Positions 8,218 through 18,189 of a stretch of DNA of 64,000 nt are shown piece after piece; position 1 is the stretch's first letter; each line of letters opens with the position of its first letter. This DNA is from Marinomonas sp. KMM3893 (GTDB lineage: Bacteria; Pseudomonadota; Gammaproteobacteria; Pseudomonadales; Marinomonadaceae). The position numbers and the translations under genes are program-made. A model generated the notes under the pieces. That model had not been told where the DNA came from, ran no database searches, and saw only the letters and a list, made by a program, of their open reading frames with translations. The stretch spans positions 186,001 through 250,000 of the forward strand of contig NZ_SJSC01000002.1 of the NCBI RefSeq assembly GCF_004352855.1, read 5' to 3'.

Positions 8218-9627
8218 CTAACAGCCGTTGAACATGCAGACGCGATTTCGCCCTGTCTGTTTCGCTTTATAAAGCGCTGTGTCCGCTTCTCGCAGTAATT
8301 CATCTGTGTAGCAATGCAGCCCAAAGCTGAAGGTAACTCCGAGCGAAACGGTATAGTAAATCGTTTGTTTATCGTGGCTTGTTAGGCCTTCTGCAGACAG
8401 GGATTCACGCAGGGATTCTGCCACTTCTAAGGTGGAAACTCGGTCTGTGTCGGGCAGTAAAATAGCGAACTCTTCACCGCCGATACGGCCCATAATGGCG
8501 CCTTCAGGCAGGTTAGCGAGGCTGTTTTTAGCCAGATGTTTTAATACTAGGTCGCCGAGATCGTGGCCATGAATATCGTTAATTTTTTTGAAATGGTCGA
8601 CGTCCATCATGAGCAGCGCGCAATTTTCCTTTAAGGCGCTTGCTTGTTTGAGCAGGTTACTACTGAGTTCAAAAAAGGAGCGGCGGTTGGCGAGCCCCGT
8701 TAGATAATCAAAATAAGCTCGGCGTTCCAGTTCTTGATGAGCGTTGTGGTTTTCAATGGCAATGCTGGCAAGGTTACTGGCGAATTGAATTTGCTCAATG
8801 TCTTTTTGTGTTGGTGTGGGCGACGGGCTGTTGTAAATGGCGAAGGTGCCGAGCAGCGTGCCGTCAGCGTCTCTGATGGGGTCTGACCAGCAAGAGGTGA
8901 GCCCTGCTTTTTGTGTTAATTCAGTAAACGCTTGCCAGTTAGTGTGAGTGTCTATGTCTTCTACTATGACGCGTTGGTTATGGTAGGCCGCAGCCCCACA
9001 AGAGCCGATGTTAGGTCCCACATGGATGCCGTGTATTGCTTGATTGTAAAAGCCTGGAAGGTTTGGTGCCGCTCCCAATAATAAGCGCTGTTCTTGTTTG
9101 TCGAACAATAAAACGCTGCACAGCGATGGGGGGCTTTCTCGTTGTACTTGTTGAACAATAACCGTCAGTACGTCTTTCAGAGAGGAGCTTTTGGCGACCA
9201 TTTCCAGCATATCACTGCGTACTTGCAGGCGTTGCTCAATGATCAAATGATCGGTTATGTCGTTCACGTAAAAAAACTTTTTCCCTTCAAATAGGGTCAA
9301 AGATATACAAACTTGTCGAACGCTGCCGTCTTTGCTTCCTAGACTTGTTTCTATGCTGGAAGGCGGCAGATTTGGTGATGCGCCCTCTTCGATCCGTGTT
9401 AACCACGGCTCCACGTTTTGTTCATTGGCTTCAGAAAGCGGTAAGGATTTATCGTACCAGGTAGCGAGGTCAGGAATGTCCGTTAGAGTGTAACCAAATA
9501 ACGTTTGGAAGGTGTTATTAAGCAATAGGGTTTGCGTTGATGCGGTGTCGAATACAGCGACCGCCATAGGCGCAAACTTCAGCAAGTTTTCTAGCTGCGC
9601 TACTTGATTCTTCTCTGCTAATGTCAT
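8218..9627 (-). CDS. PAS-GAF-GGDEF diguanylate cyclase
   Basis: Signalling enzyme of about 469 residues predicted to make cyclic di-GMP from two GTP. Order of domains: PAS (about 10-125, LLKFAPMAVAVFDTAS onward), GAF (about 145-290, with IGSCGAAAYHNQRVIVEDI), GGDEF (about 305-465). DYLTGLANRR, MMDVDHFKKIND and GGEEF are intact, so it should be active. There is no RxxD inhibitory site five residues before GGEEF. ATG 9627 is chosen; the frame extends to a TTG at 9711, but no ribosome site separates the two convincingly. No membrane segments, so it is a cytosolic sensor. Confidence 0.85.
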   Translation of the reverse strand: MTLAEKNQVAQLENLLKFAPMAVAVFDTASTQTLLLNNTFQTLFGYTLTDIPDLATWYDKSLPLSEANEQNVEPWLTRIEEGASPNLPPSSIETSLGSKDGSVRQVCISLTLFEGKKFFYVNDITDHLIIEQRLQVRSDMLEMVAKSSSLKDVLTVIVQQVQRESPPSLCSVLLFDKQEQRLLLGAAPNLPGFYNQAIHGIHVGPNIGSCGAAAYHNQRVIVEDIDTHTNWQAFTELTQKAGLTSCWSDPIRDADGTLLGTFAIYNSPSPTPTQKDIEQIQFASNLASIAIENHNAHQELERRAYFDYLTGLANRRSFFELSSNLLKQASALKENCALLMMDVDHFKKINDIHGHDLGDLVLKHLAKNSLANLPEGAIMGRIGGEEFAILLPDTDRVSTLEVAESLRESLSAEGLTSHDKQTIYYTVSLGVTFSFGLHCYTDELLREADTALYKAKQTGRNRVCMFNGC

Positions 9628-10029
9628 TATGTCATGCTCGCTCGTAAAACCTTTCCAATTGCTGTATCTCGCCGCTTGTTCATTGGACGGAGGGGGGAAT
9701 TGGAACAACAAATCGCTTAGTAAATATACAGTAAACGATTAGCGAAAGAATGCAGTATGGCGCTTTTTCCGGTATTTAATTGTCATAAATTTGTAAGTGG
9801 GTGTGAGGATTTGGAAGTAAAAACAGAGCGAAACTGTGAGAACGCAGCCTTTTGAGCATAGGTTATAAAACCATGATGGATGTTAGTCGTGCGAAATAAG
9901 AGAGTGAAAAAGGGTAAATAGTTTGTTTTCACGGGTTATTTTCTGATTTAAATCGTGTGGTTATTTTGAGGCTAATTCGCCTTGATGTACTATGTGGGCT
10001 TATTTCATTCAGGCAAGATATTGGTCAAG
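9628..10029. other. 402-bp divergent intergenic region
   Basis: The AT-rich gap between the cyclase and lpxM should hold both promoters. I see no strong paired promoter hexamers, hairpin or repeat. A half LexA-like motif (ATATACAGTA near 9725-9734) is present, but its other half is poor. Confidence 0.4.
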
Positions 10030-10968
10030 ATGAGCACAACAGACAAACATTTACATAATCCTACGTTCAAGTGGCGCTTTCTTCTTCCTCAACACTGGTT
10101 GACTTGGCTCGGTCTTTTTTTTGCAGCCTTGATTGCGTTTGTTCCCTTTCGGATACGAGATAAGGTTGGCGCGAAGATCGCGCACCTCTTGGTGAAGCGG
10201 AACAACAGCGCGTTAAAGCGCGCGCGCCTAAACCTACAACACTGCTTTCCAGAAAAGTCACTAGAAGAGCGTGAAGACATTTTGACACGTTGCTTTGAAA
10301 CCGCCGTGCAGTTTTTTCTTGGCTATGCTGGTTTGCTAGTACGCAGCAAAAAGCACAACCAAGCCAAAGGCGTCATGATAGGCGCAGAGAATTTGTTGCC
10401 ATTATTAGACCGTGGCGAAAAGATCATTGCCTTGGTTCCTCACTGTTGGGCAATTGATTACGCCGCTGTGATGATTGCGGCTAAGGGCTATCAAGTCTCA
10501 ACCATGATGAAGCCGCAGAAAAAAGAAATTGTCGATTGGTTGATTCACAAACAGCGCATGCAATTTGGTGGCAAAATTTACCCACGATCAGCCGGTATTA
10601 AGCCTTTTCTAAAATCCGTCAAAGAGGGTTATCTAGGCTATTATTTGCCGGATGAAGATCTAGGGCCGCAGCATTCTGTCTTTGTTCCCTTTTTCGGTGA
10701 AACCAAAGCCACCATGAAAGGTTTAGGCAAATTTGCCAAGCTGACAAAGGGGGTTGTGGTGCCTATGTTGCCGACCTATAACGCTAAAAACGGTAAGTAT
10801 GAGTTGTTTATTTTACCGGCGTTAGAAAACTTCCCGACAGGGGATGAAGAGCAAGACGCCATTGCCATGAACCAAGCCATGGAAACGCTGATTGCAGAGC
10901 ATCCTGAACAATACATGTGGATTTTAAATTTGCTGCGCAGTCGCCCAGACGGCAGCAAGCTTTATTAA
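10030..10968 (+). CDS. lpxM: lipid A late acyltransferase (LpxM/MsbB-like)
   Basis: Inner-membrane acyltransferase of about 312 residues that adds a secondary acyl chain to Kdo2-lipid A. An N-terminal membrane anchor (WLTWLGLFFAALIAFVPF) is followed by the HX4D active site HCWAID near residues 138-143, GIKPF, GYYLPDEDLGP and a C-terminal EQYMWILNLLRSRP. The HX4D with Trp, and the YYLPD..GP pattern, fit LpxM better than LpxL. ATG 10030 gives an N-terminus of MsbB length; upstream TTG/ATG codons at 9982-9985 are possible. It stands as a single gene before hemF. Confidence 0.85.
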   Translation: MSTTDKHLHNPTFKWRFLLPQHWLTWLGLFFAALIAFVPFRIRDKVGAKIAHLLVKRNNSALKRARLNLQHCFPEKSLEEREDILTRCFETAVQFFLGYAGLLVRSKKHNQAKGVMIGAENLLPLLDRGEKIIALVPHCWAIDYAAVMIAAKGYQVSTMMKPQKKEIVDWLIHKQRMQFGGKIYPRSAGIKPFLKSVKEGYLGYYLPDEDLGPQHSVFVPFFGETKATMKGLGKFAKLTKGVVVPMLPTYNAKNGKYELFILPALENFPTGDEEQDAIAMNQAMETLIAEHPEQYMWILNLLRSRPDGSKLY

Positions 10969-11119
10969 CGTCAAAGAGACGACACTCAAAAACGAAACGT
11001 AAAATATGATGTTGTTGTAGAAGCGGTTTTTCTTTGTTGAAACGCCGCTTCTCCGCTTCATATGCTTTCACTTTCAATGATGAACTGCGGCTCATCGATT
11101 GCCTGTTATTGCGTAGTAG

Positions 11120-12088
<969 letters not shown>

Positions 12089-12156
12089 GCGCGAAAAAGT
12101 AGCGTTACTAGATGATCTTCTAGTGACTAACAATATTGAGACAAAGAGGCTAGATC

Positions 12157-12963
12157 GTGGATTTATACGCAGTTGTTGGTAACCCTATAGCACACAGCAA
12201 ATCGCCGAGTATTCATACCTATTTTGCGCAGAACACTCAGCAAGATTTACACTATTCGACGCTGTTAGGCGACGAAGAGCGCTTTGAAGAGCAAGTAACA
12301 GAATTCTTTAAAAATGGTGGCAAAGGGTTAAATGTCACCATGCCTTTTAAAGGTCGTGCTTATGATATGTGTGATGTGCTGAGTAAACGAGCCAAGCTAG
12401 CCGGTGCGGTTAATACCCTAATGATGGGAAGAAATGGCGACATCTTTGGTGATACCACAGACGGTGTTGGCATGGTCAACGACATCACCAAAAACCATGG
12501 GCAAACCTTACAGGGTAAACGCGTGTTGGTGATTGGAGCGGGCGGTGCAGTACGTGGTGTACTCGAACCTGTTTTGGCCGAAAACCCCGCCTCTGTCACC
12601 ATAGTGAATCGAACCGTTTCTAAAGCCGAAGCGCTGGCTGAACAATACGGCTGTCTGGCTTCTTCCTTTGAGGCATTAGAGGGGACGTTTGATGTGATTA
12701 TCAATGGCTCAGCCAGCAGTATTTCAGGCAGCTTACCGCCATTAAAAGACAGCATTATCGACGCCAACACCTGGTGTTACGACATGGCTTACAGTAAAGA
12801 GCGCACATTGTTTCTGACGTGGGCTGAGCAGCATGGCGCACAAGGCGTCGATGGTTTAGGAATGTTGGTTTGCCAAGCGGCAGAATCGTTTTATTTATGG
12901 CGCCAAGTTCGCCCTGAAACCAGCTCTTTGGTCACCAAAATGCGTCAGGAGATGGAAGCTTAA
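12157..12963 (+). CDS. aroE: shikimate dehydrogenase
   Basis: NADPH-dependent enzyme of 268 residues that reduces 3-dehydroshikimate in the aromatic amino acid pathway. The substrate site (GNPIAHSKSPSIH at the start, LNVTMPFKGRAY with catalytic Lys, DTTDGVGM with catalytic Asp) and the nucleotide-binding GAGGAVRGVL are all present. The GTG start follows AGAGG. It ends 2 bp before the next gene, so the two are probably co-transcribed. Confidence 0.95.
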   Translation: MDLYAVVGNPIAHSKSPSIHTYFAQNTQQDLHYSTLLGDEERFEEQVTEFFKNGGKGLNVTMPFKGRAYDMCDVLSKRAKLAGAVNTLMMGRNGDIFGDTTDGVGMVNDITKNHGQTLQGKRVLVIGAGGAVRGVLEPVLAENPASVTIVNRTVSKAEALAEQYGCLASSFEALEGTFDVIINGSASSISGSLPPLKDSIIDANTWCYDMAYSKERTLFLTWAEQHGAQGVDGLGMLVCQAAESFYLWRQVRPETSSLVTKMRQEMEA

Positions 12964-12965
12964 GG

Positions 12966-14129
12966 ATGAAAGCGCAGTGGTTTAATCGCGTTGATCAGAT
13001 TGGTGAAGCCAATTGGCAAGCTGCTATTGGAGAGACCCGTTACCCCTTTGCGCAGTATGCGTTCCATCAAGCATTAGAGCAAAGTAATAGCATTGGTGAT
13101 GGCACTGGTTGGTATCCAGAATACTTACTGGTGTCAGACGACGATGACCAGCCTTTGGCCATCGCGCCCACCTACCTGAAAACCCATTCTCAAGGTGAGT
13201 TTGTGTTTGACTGGGCTTGGGCCGATGCGTACCAGCGCTATGGCATGGAATATTACCCTAAGCGCGTTTGGGCGGTTCCCTTTTCGCCGGTTACTGGGGT
13301 TCGTCTGTTCTCTCACTTGGACCCAAATGGCGAGGATGCGGAGTTTGCTAATCTGTATCCAGCGCTCGCCAAAGTAATGACAGAAGCCAATCAAGAGCGC
13401 CACTTTTCAAGTTGGCATTTGCTGTTTACCAAACCTGAACACGCTGACTTATTTCGTCACGATAAAACTCTATTACAGCGTATTTCCTGTCAATTTCATT
13501 GGTTTAATCGTGATTATCGCGACATGGACGACTATTTCTCACACTTCTCGAGTCGTAAACGTAAAGCGGCGCGCAAAGAGCGTAATAAGGTTGTTCAACA
13601 AGGTGTGACCTTGACGCGAACACTGGGCAATGAACTGACATCCGCTGAGATCGATTTCTTTTACCTGTGCTACCAATCGACCTATGCAAAGCGCGGTCAG
13701 CAAGGTTATCTAACGAGAGAGTTCTTTGACCTGTTGGCAGACACCATGGGTGAACAAATTCTATTAGTGCAGGCGTACCGAGAAGGCGAAGCGATTGCTG
13801 CTTCTTGGTGTTTCTTTGACAATCATTCGCTGTATGGTCGCTATTGGGGCTGTATGGAAGAGGTGGATTGTTTGCATTTTGAAGCCTGTTATTACCAAGG
13901 CATTGAGTTTTGTCTTGAAAAAGGGTTACAGCATTTCGATCCTGGCACACAAGGGGAACACAAGATTGCCCGTGGTTTTGAACCTGTTTTTAGCCATAGT
14001 GTGCATTACATTGCCCACCAAGGATTTCGTGACGCGATTGGCAATTTTTGTGAGGAAGAAGCGCAAGCGGTGCGCGAGTATCATCAAGATACCCACGCAT
14101 TATTGCCTTTCAAACAAGCGCCTTGCTAA
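12966..14129 (+). CDS. GNAT/FemAB-like acetyltransferase (PF04339 family)
   Basis: Protein of 387 residues of the FemAB-like family often labelled peptidogalycan biosynthesis/recognition or GNAT. The pattern FDWAWADAYQRYGMEYYPK, VPFTP-like VPFSPVTG, SSWHLLF and a C-terminal FDPGTQGEHKIARGFEP is typical. The exact substrate is unknown for this family; amino acid or acyl transfer to a small amine is guessed from the fold. It starts 2 bp after aroE (AAGG then ATG), suggesting an operon. Confidence 0.75.
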   Translation: MKAQWFNRVDQIGEANWQAAIGETRYPFAQYAFHQALEQSNSIGDGTGWYPEYLLVSDDDDQPLAIAPTYLKTHSQGEFVFDWAWADAYQRYGMEYYPKRVWAVPFSPVTGVRLFSHLDPNGEDAEFANLYPALAKVMTEANQERHFSSWHLLFTKPEHADLFRHDKTLLQRISCQFHWFNRDYRDMDDYFSHFSSRKRKAARKERNKVVQQGVTLTRTLGNELTSAEIDFFYLCYQSTYAKRGQQGYLTREFFDLLADTMGEQILLVQAYREGEAIAASWCFFDNHSLYGRYWGCMEEVDCLHFEACYYQGIEFCLEKGLQHFDPGTQGEHKIARGFEPVFSHSVHYIAHQGFRDAIGNFCEEEAQAVREYHQDTHALLPFKQAPC

Positions 14130-14160
14130 TGGCTAAATAGCCATTGCACGGCTCAGGCTG

Positions 14161-14187
14161 AACCGCTTCTAATGGGCAGAAGCGGTT
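14161..14187. terminator. hairpin between convergent acetyltransferase and hmp genes
   Basis: Perfect 10-bp arms (AACCGCTTCT / AGAAGCGGTT) with a 7-bp loop sit between two converging genes. No U tract follows on either strand, so termination is inferred from position. Confidence 0.45.
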
Positions 14188-14199
14188 GCTACCACACTC

Positions 14200-15393
14200 T
14201 TAAACGTCTTGATGTGGGCCGAATAATTCGTAATGAATTCGATCCGCTTCAACGCCCAGTGTGAGCAATTGCTGTTTCACGAACATCATAAAGCCCACTG
14301 GACCACAAAGGTAAAAATCCCCTTCGCTTAATGGCAGTTCATCTTGGATGTCTGCAAGTTGCATATTGCCTTCGTACACACCCTCTTCTGTTTCTTTAGC
14401 ACGCTCATACCAAGTATGAACAGACAGTTGAGGCAGCTGCGCTTTAACGCTGTTTACGTGCGCTTTAAACGAATGCTGACCTTCGTGAGCACAAGCGTGT
14501 AAGTAGCTAATTGGTTGGCGGTAACCTTGTTTCGCGAAGGTATCCAACATCGCTTGCATAGGGGTTAAGCCAACGCCTCCAGAAATCAATACCACAGGTT
14601 TGGCTTTATCTTCGAAGATAAAATCACCCGCTGGTGGCATGGCTTCGACAATGTCGCCGACATTGATGTGATCGTGTAAGTAGTTAGACATGACGCCTGC
14701 CATATCATCGCTGCCTTCACGTTTAACGCTAATGCGGTAGCTTTTGCCGTTGGCAGTAGTAGACAAAGAATACTGACGAATCTCTTCGTACTGGTTGCCT
14801 TTAGGGTGAACTTTAATGCCAAGGTACTGACCTGGTGTGTAATCGATCACTGCTTTACCATCGACAGGCTCTAACACAAAGCTAGTTACCAATTCAGACT
14901 CTGGGGTTTTAGATGCCACGCGGAACTGACGGAAATCTTTCCAGCCACCGGTTTCTGCGGCATTTTTCTCGTACAAATCGCCTTCCACTTTGATGAAGAT
15001 TTCAGCCAATTGACCGTAGGCGGCGACCCAAGCTTCTTCTACGTCTTGAGTGAAGGCTTCAGGAGCAAGTTCACGCAAGGTCTCAATCAAGTGATGACCA
15101 ACAATGTCGTATTGGTCTGGTTGGATGTTGAAACTTGTGTGTTTGTGAGCAATGCGCATAACGGCGCTTGTGAGCACTTCTAAGTTGTCGATATGTGTGG
15201 CGTAAGCGGCAATCGCATTGAACAAGGCAGCAGGTTGGCGGCCTGTTTTTTGGTTGGTCATGTTAAACACATCGTTTAGCTCTGGGTTGTGTTTAAACAT
15301 ACGTTTGTAAAAATGCTCAGTAATGGCTGGTCCGGCAGAGGCGAGTAATGGGATAGTCGCTTTTACTGTATCTATGTGTTTCTGCGATAGCAT
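14200..15393 (-). CDS. hmp: flavohaemoglobin, nitric oxide dioxygenase
   Basis: Cytosolic enzyme of 397 residues that converts NO to nitrate with O2 and NAD(P)H. The globin domain spans about 1-140 (proximal His in MRIAHKHTSF), the FAD domain about 150-255 (RQYSLS), and the NAD domain about 265-395 (GGVGLTPMQAML, CGPVGFM). Length matches E. coli Hmp. ATG 15393 lies behind AAGGAG; the frame continues 14 codons upstream without support. It is divergent from norR and carries a sigma54-type promoter, so NO-dependent activation by NorR is expected. Confidence 0.95.
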   Translation of the reverse strand: MLSQKHIDTVKATIPLLASAGPAITEHFYKRMFKHNPELNDVFNMTNQKTGRQPAALFNAIAAYATHIDNLEVLTSAVMRIAHKHTSFNIQPDQYDIVGHHLIETLRELAPEAFTQDVEEAWVAAYGQLAEIFIKVEGDLYEKNAAETGGWKDFRQFRVASKTPESELVTSFVLEPVDGKAVIDYTPGQYLGIKVHPKGNQYEEIRQYSLSTTANGKSYRISVKREGSDDMAGVMSNYLHDHINVGDIVEAMPPAGDFIFEDKAKPVVLISGGVGLTPMQAMLDTFAKQGYRQPISYLHACAHEGQHSFKAHVNSVKAQLPQLSVHTWYERAKETEEGVYEGNMQLADIQDELPLSEGDFYLCGPVGFMMFVKQQLLTLGVEADRIHYELFGPHQDV

Positions 15394-15449
15394 TGTGGTG
15401 CTCCTTTCTACTGAAATGTCGTCGTTAAATATCAATTACTCCTTCTATT

Positions 15450-15464
15450 GCGAAAGGCGTGCCA
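15450..15464 (-). promoter_or_regulatory. sigma54 promoter of hmp
   Basis: The minus strand reads TGGCACGCCTTTCGCA, with GG at -24 (15463-15462) and GC at -12 (15451-15450) spaced by exactly 10 bp. It is one mismatch from TGGCACG-N4-TTGCA. It lies 57 bp upstream of the hmp start and downstream of three NorR-like sites. Confidence 0.75.
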
Positions 15465-15517
15465 ATAAAATAAATTCATATATTTCAATGCTTTACGATT
15501 TTGTATTTTAAAAGTGA

Positions 15518-15572
15518 GTCATTTAGACCTAAATAAAAATAGGTCATTTAGTTTCTTCTGTGTCAAAATGAC
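15518..15572. promoter_or_regulatory. three NorR-type enhancer sites
   Basis: GTCATTTAGAC (15518-15528), GTCATTTAGTT (15543-15553) and GTCAAAATGAC (15562-15572) follow the NorR pattern GT-N7-AC, the middle one imperfectly. Three sites upstream of a sigma54 promoter is the usual NorR arrangement. They also lie just before the norR start. Confidence 0.7.
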
Positions 15573-15602
15573 TCAAGATTAATGGGTTGATAGGGAAAAA
15601 GA

Positions 15603-17189
15603 ATGAATCAGGTGTCCAACAATGCCTTGCTGAGCTTTGCCCTCGATTTGGCGAGTGCAGTCACACAGACTAATCGATTTGAACAGCTAGTGTATGCGGT
15701 TCGAGCAACGATTAATTGTGATGCTGTGGTGCTATTGATACATCATCATGGTGTGTTGACACCGATAGCTCAACGGGGGTTGTCGGAAGACCTAATGGGG
15801 CGTCGTTTTACCATTGCAGAGCACCCACGCTTGCGTGAAATCTGTGCGGGTCATTATCCGGTTCGATTTCCTGCTGATTCCGCTTTGCCCGATCCTTACG
15901 ATGGCATGGTGCTTGGTCACGATGAGCATCTGCGGGTGCATTCTTGCATGGGTGTGCCTTTGTACTTGGATGGCACTTTGATTGGCGTGGTGACGTTAGA
16001 CAGCATTACTCCGAATGTGTTTGATGATATTGATTCGCGAGCGCTTGAAATCATTGGCACCATGGCGGCGATGACGTTGAATACTGCGATTTTAATGGAG
16101 CAGCTAGAAGCAAAGTCACAACGAGCAGAGCATGCTTTGCAAGCGATGAACGAGCAGTCAAGAGTCAACGATGGCCATGAAATGATCGGTCAAAGTGATG
16201 TTATGAAAACGCTTTATCAAGCGATTAAGTTGGTTGCTCCTTCTGATTTTGCCATTTTGATTGAAGGTGAAACCGGGGTTGGTAAAGAGCTGGTCGCGCG
16301 CGCTTTGCATCATGCTTCCAATCGCAGCAATTTGCCCATGGTGTATGTGAATTGTGCCGCTATCCCGCAGAATTTGATTGAAAGTGAGCTGTTCGGACAC
16401 GTAAAAGGCGCGTTCACCGGCGCCGATCGTGATCGCGAAGGCAAGTTTGTCTTAGCGGATGGAGGCACCCTCTTTCTCGATGAGATTGGAGAGCTGCCAC
16501 TAGAAGTTCAAGGCAGTTTGTTAAGAGCGATTCAAAACCAAGAGATACAAGCGGTAGGTAAGGACGATATTCGCAAAGTCGACGTTCGTATTATCGCGGC
16601 GACCAACCGACGACTAGAGCAAGAAGTGGCAGAGCATCGTTTTCGCTCAGACCTTTTTCATCGACTTAGTGTTTTTCCTATTCAAGTGCCTTCATTAAAA
16701 GAACGGCAAGGTGACATTCCTCTATTAGCGGGTTTTTTTGCCGAAAGTTTTCGCCGCAAACTCGGGCTTCAACAGCTGACGTTGTCGGCCGCCGCCATCT
16801 CCTTGTTAGAAGCGTACCATTGGCCTGGAAACGTTCGAGAGTTAGAGCATGTTATTTCTCGGGCTGCCCTATTTGCTAAAGCGGATGCGCCCACAGGCAT
16901 CACTATTATTACGCCGCAGCATCTAACTGGGTTACAGGTTGATAACTCTTATCAAGAAAAGGTACAAAAAACAGAAACCGCGCTTGAATCACCTCAAGAA
17001 GCAGGCTTTGAACCTATCGACTTACGACTAGAAACCGAGCGATATCAAAAGGATAGAATTCGCCATGCACTGGAAGCAGCACATGGAAACTGGTCGCAAG
17101 CCGCGCGCTCTTTAGCGATGGATCGTGCCAATTTGACACGATTAGCCAAGCGTTTAGGCATCAGTGTAGGAAAGGAAATAAAAAGTTAG
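15603..17189 (+). CDS. norR: NorR, nitric-oxide-responsive sigma54 activator
   Basis: Enhancer-binding protein of 528 residues. The N-terminal GAF domain (about 1-170) carries R76, D97, C115 and D133, which line up with the non-haem iron ligands known in E. coli NorR (R75, D96, C113, D131). The AAA+ domain has Walker A GETGVGKE near 222, the sigma54-contact GAFTGAD near 269 and Walker B FLDEIGEL near 290. A Fis-type helix-turn-helix ends the protein ([24 protein letters not shown]). It is divergent from hmp, its evident target, and its stop overlaps the convergent globin gene by 4 bp. Confidence 0.92.
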   Translation: MNQVSNNALLSFALDLASAVTQTNRFEQLVYAVRATINCDAVVLLIHHHGVLTPIAQRGLSEDLMGRRFTIAEHPRLREICAGHYPVRFPADSALPDPYDGMVLGHDEHLRVHSCMGVPLYLDGTLIGVVTLDSITPNVFDDIDSRALEIIGTMAAMTLNTAILMEQLEAKSQRAEHALQAMNEQSRVNDGHEMIGQSDVMKTLYQAIKLVAPSDFAILIEGETGVGKELVARALHHASNRSNLPMVYVNCAAIPQNLIESELFGHVKGAFTGADRDREGKFVLADGGTLFLDEIGELPLEVQGSLLRAIQNQEIQAVGKDDIRKVDVRIIAATNRRLEQEVAEHRFRSDLFHRLSVFPIQVPSLKERQGDIPLLAGFFAESFRRKLGLQQLTLSAAAISLLEAYHWPGNVRELEHVISRAALFAKADAPTGITIITPQHLTGLQVDNSYQEKVQKTETALESPQEAGFEPIDLRLETERYQKDRIRHALEAAHGNWSQAARSLAMDRANLTRLAKRLGISVGKEIKS

Positions 17190-17620
17190 TCGCTATGACC
17201 ATGGCGGGCAGCACTGACTTGACGGACCCGCTCTGCAGGAAACTCAAGCTTAGTAAGCAAATAAGCGCGTAGTTCGTCTTGGTAACCTAGCTCGATTAAC
17301 GCCGCTTCCATGCAATTGAGCCACATGGCCTTTTCCTTCTCGGTGACGACCAAGTGAGCATGGGCTTGCGGTAGGCTAATGGGGCCAAATTTTTTCGAAA
17401 ATAAACGTTCTCCTCCCATCCAACCGGATAAGAAAGCCACGAGTTTTTCAATAGTCAGCTCGATGTTATTGGGGTGCATGTCGAATAACGGCCGAAATTC
17501 TGGCGTATTTTCCATTAGTCGATAGAAGGTTTCGACCAATGTTTGCAACCCCGATAATCCACCGACGGCTTGCAATGTTCCATCGCCTTCGCCATAAGGT
17601 GGACGAAAAGAATCTGTCAT
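17186..17620 (-). CDS. group II truncated haemoglobin (TrHbO-like)
   Basis: 2-over-2 globin of 144 residues. The order DGTLQAVGGLSGLQTLVETFYRLM, FDMHP, GGERLFSKKFG, QAHAHLVVT (proximal His) and MWLNCMEAAL (G8 Trp) marks group II. It probably binds O2 or NO. It lies convergent to norR with a 4-bp overlap of the stop codons and follows a two-helix membrane protein gene whose TAA touches its ATG. The position beside hmp-norR suggests a role in nitrosative stress, though no NorR site is seen before it. Confidence 0.85.
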   Translation of the reverse strand: MTDSFRPPYGEGDGTLQAVGGLSGLQTLVETFYRLMENTPEFRPLFDMHPNNIELTIEKLVAFLSGWMGGERLFSKKFGPISLPQAHAHLVVTEKEKAMWLNCMEAALIELGYQDELRAYLLTKLEFPAERVRQVSAARHGHSD

Positions 17621-17824
17621 TTACTCTGAATCCGATGTGCTGCTATCGGTTTTTTTGTCGTTTTTAGCACGATCCATCTTAATTGAATTGCGGTAACCGC
17701 CAAGTGCGGCCAAAGCACCAATAATAAAACTCATATACAGTGGAATTTGAAACAGCATGGTGATGCTGATAAACACACAACCTACGGCCAATCCTTCTAA
17801 CCAAGGTCTAAGTTGCTTTTTCAT
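17621..17824 (-). CDS. small two-helix membrane protein
   Basis: Not recognised. 67 residues: a short basic N-terminus, two hydrophobic segments (about 12-28 and 30-45), then a charged Lys/Asp/Ser tail (KMDRAKNDKKTDSSTSDSE). The stop codon is immediately adjacent to the globin start, so the two are probably translated together. It may be a membrane partner of the globin, but this is only from context. Confidence 0.6.
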   Translation of the reverse strand: MKKQLRPWLEGLAVGCVFISITMLFQIPLYMSFIIGALAALGGYRNSIKMDRAKNDKKTDSSTSDSE

Positions 17825-17867
17825 AGTGTCTCCGGTGCATAAAAAATAAGCGCGAGTTTAACAAAAT

Positions 17868-18189
17868 TTATCCGCGTTGTAGTCCTAGTTGTGGAAAAAA
17901 GCATCACTTATCCCATAAAAAACCGAATATGAGTAAACAAAACTTATTGGGGGGTAAAATAGGCTTATTCCCAAAAATAAGAGAAAAATGCCCCCAAAGA
18001 CCCCGATCACGGTTAAAATACGGCATTATTTCCCTTATAAAGTGGCTATTTGTGTATAACTAGGCAAATTACCCACATTGAAAATAAAATTCGCTATGCA
18101 ATGTGGGCAAACTTTTATCCACAATGTCAAAAATATCCACAAGGTTGTGATTCTGGTGCCGTTATTAAGTTTTCAACAGATTATCCACT
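17868..18189. other. DnaA-box cluster
   Basis: Two perfect DnaA boxes of the form TTATNCACA occur at 18051-18059 (minus) and 18115-18123 (plus). Four one-mismatch boxes lie at 17890-17898 (minus), 18069-18077, 18133-18141 and 18181-18189 (plus). Weaker copies lie at 17868-17876 and 18102-18110. Five good boxes fall within 140 bp. The left part (17900-18000) is AT-rich with G/C runs. The cluster precedes, and slightly enters, the DinF-type gene. It could be an origin-like element, a DnaA titration site or a DnaA-controlled promoter. No dnaA, dnaN, rpmH or mnmG gene is in the window. Confidence 0.6.

Noticed and set aside
9716-9734. LexA-like site upstream of the diguanylate cyclase
   Set aside because: Only the ACAG half fits; the other half (CTTA) has two mismatches to CTGT.
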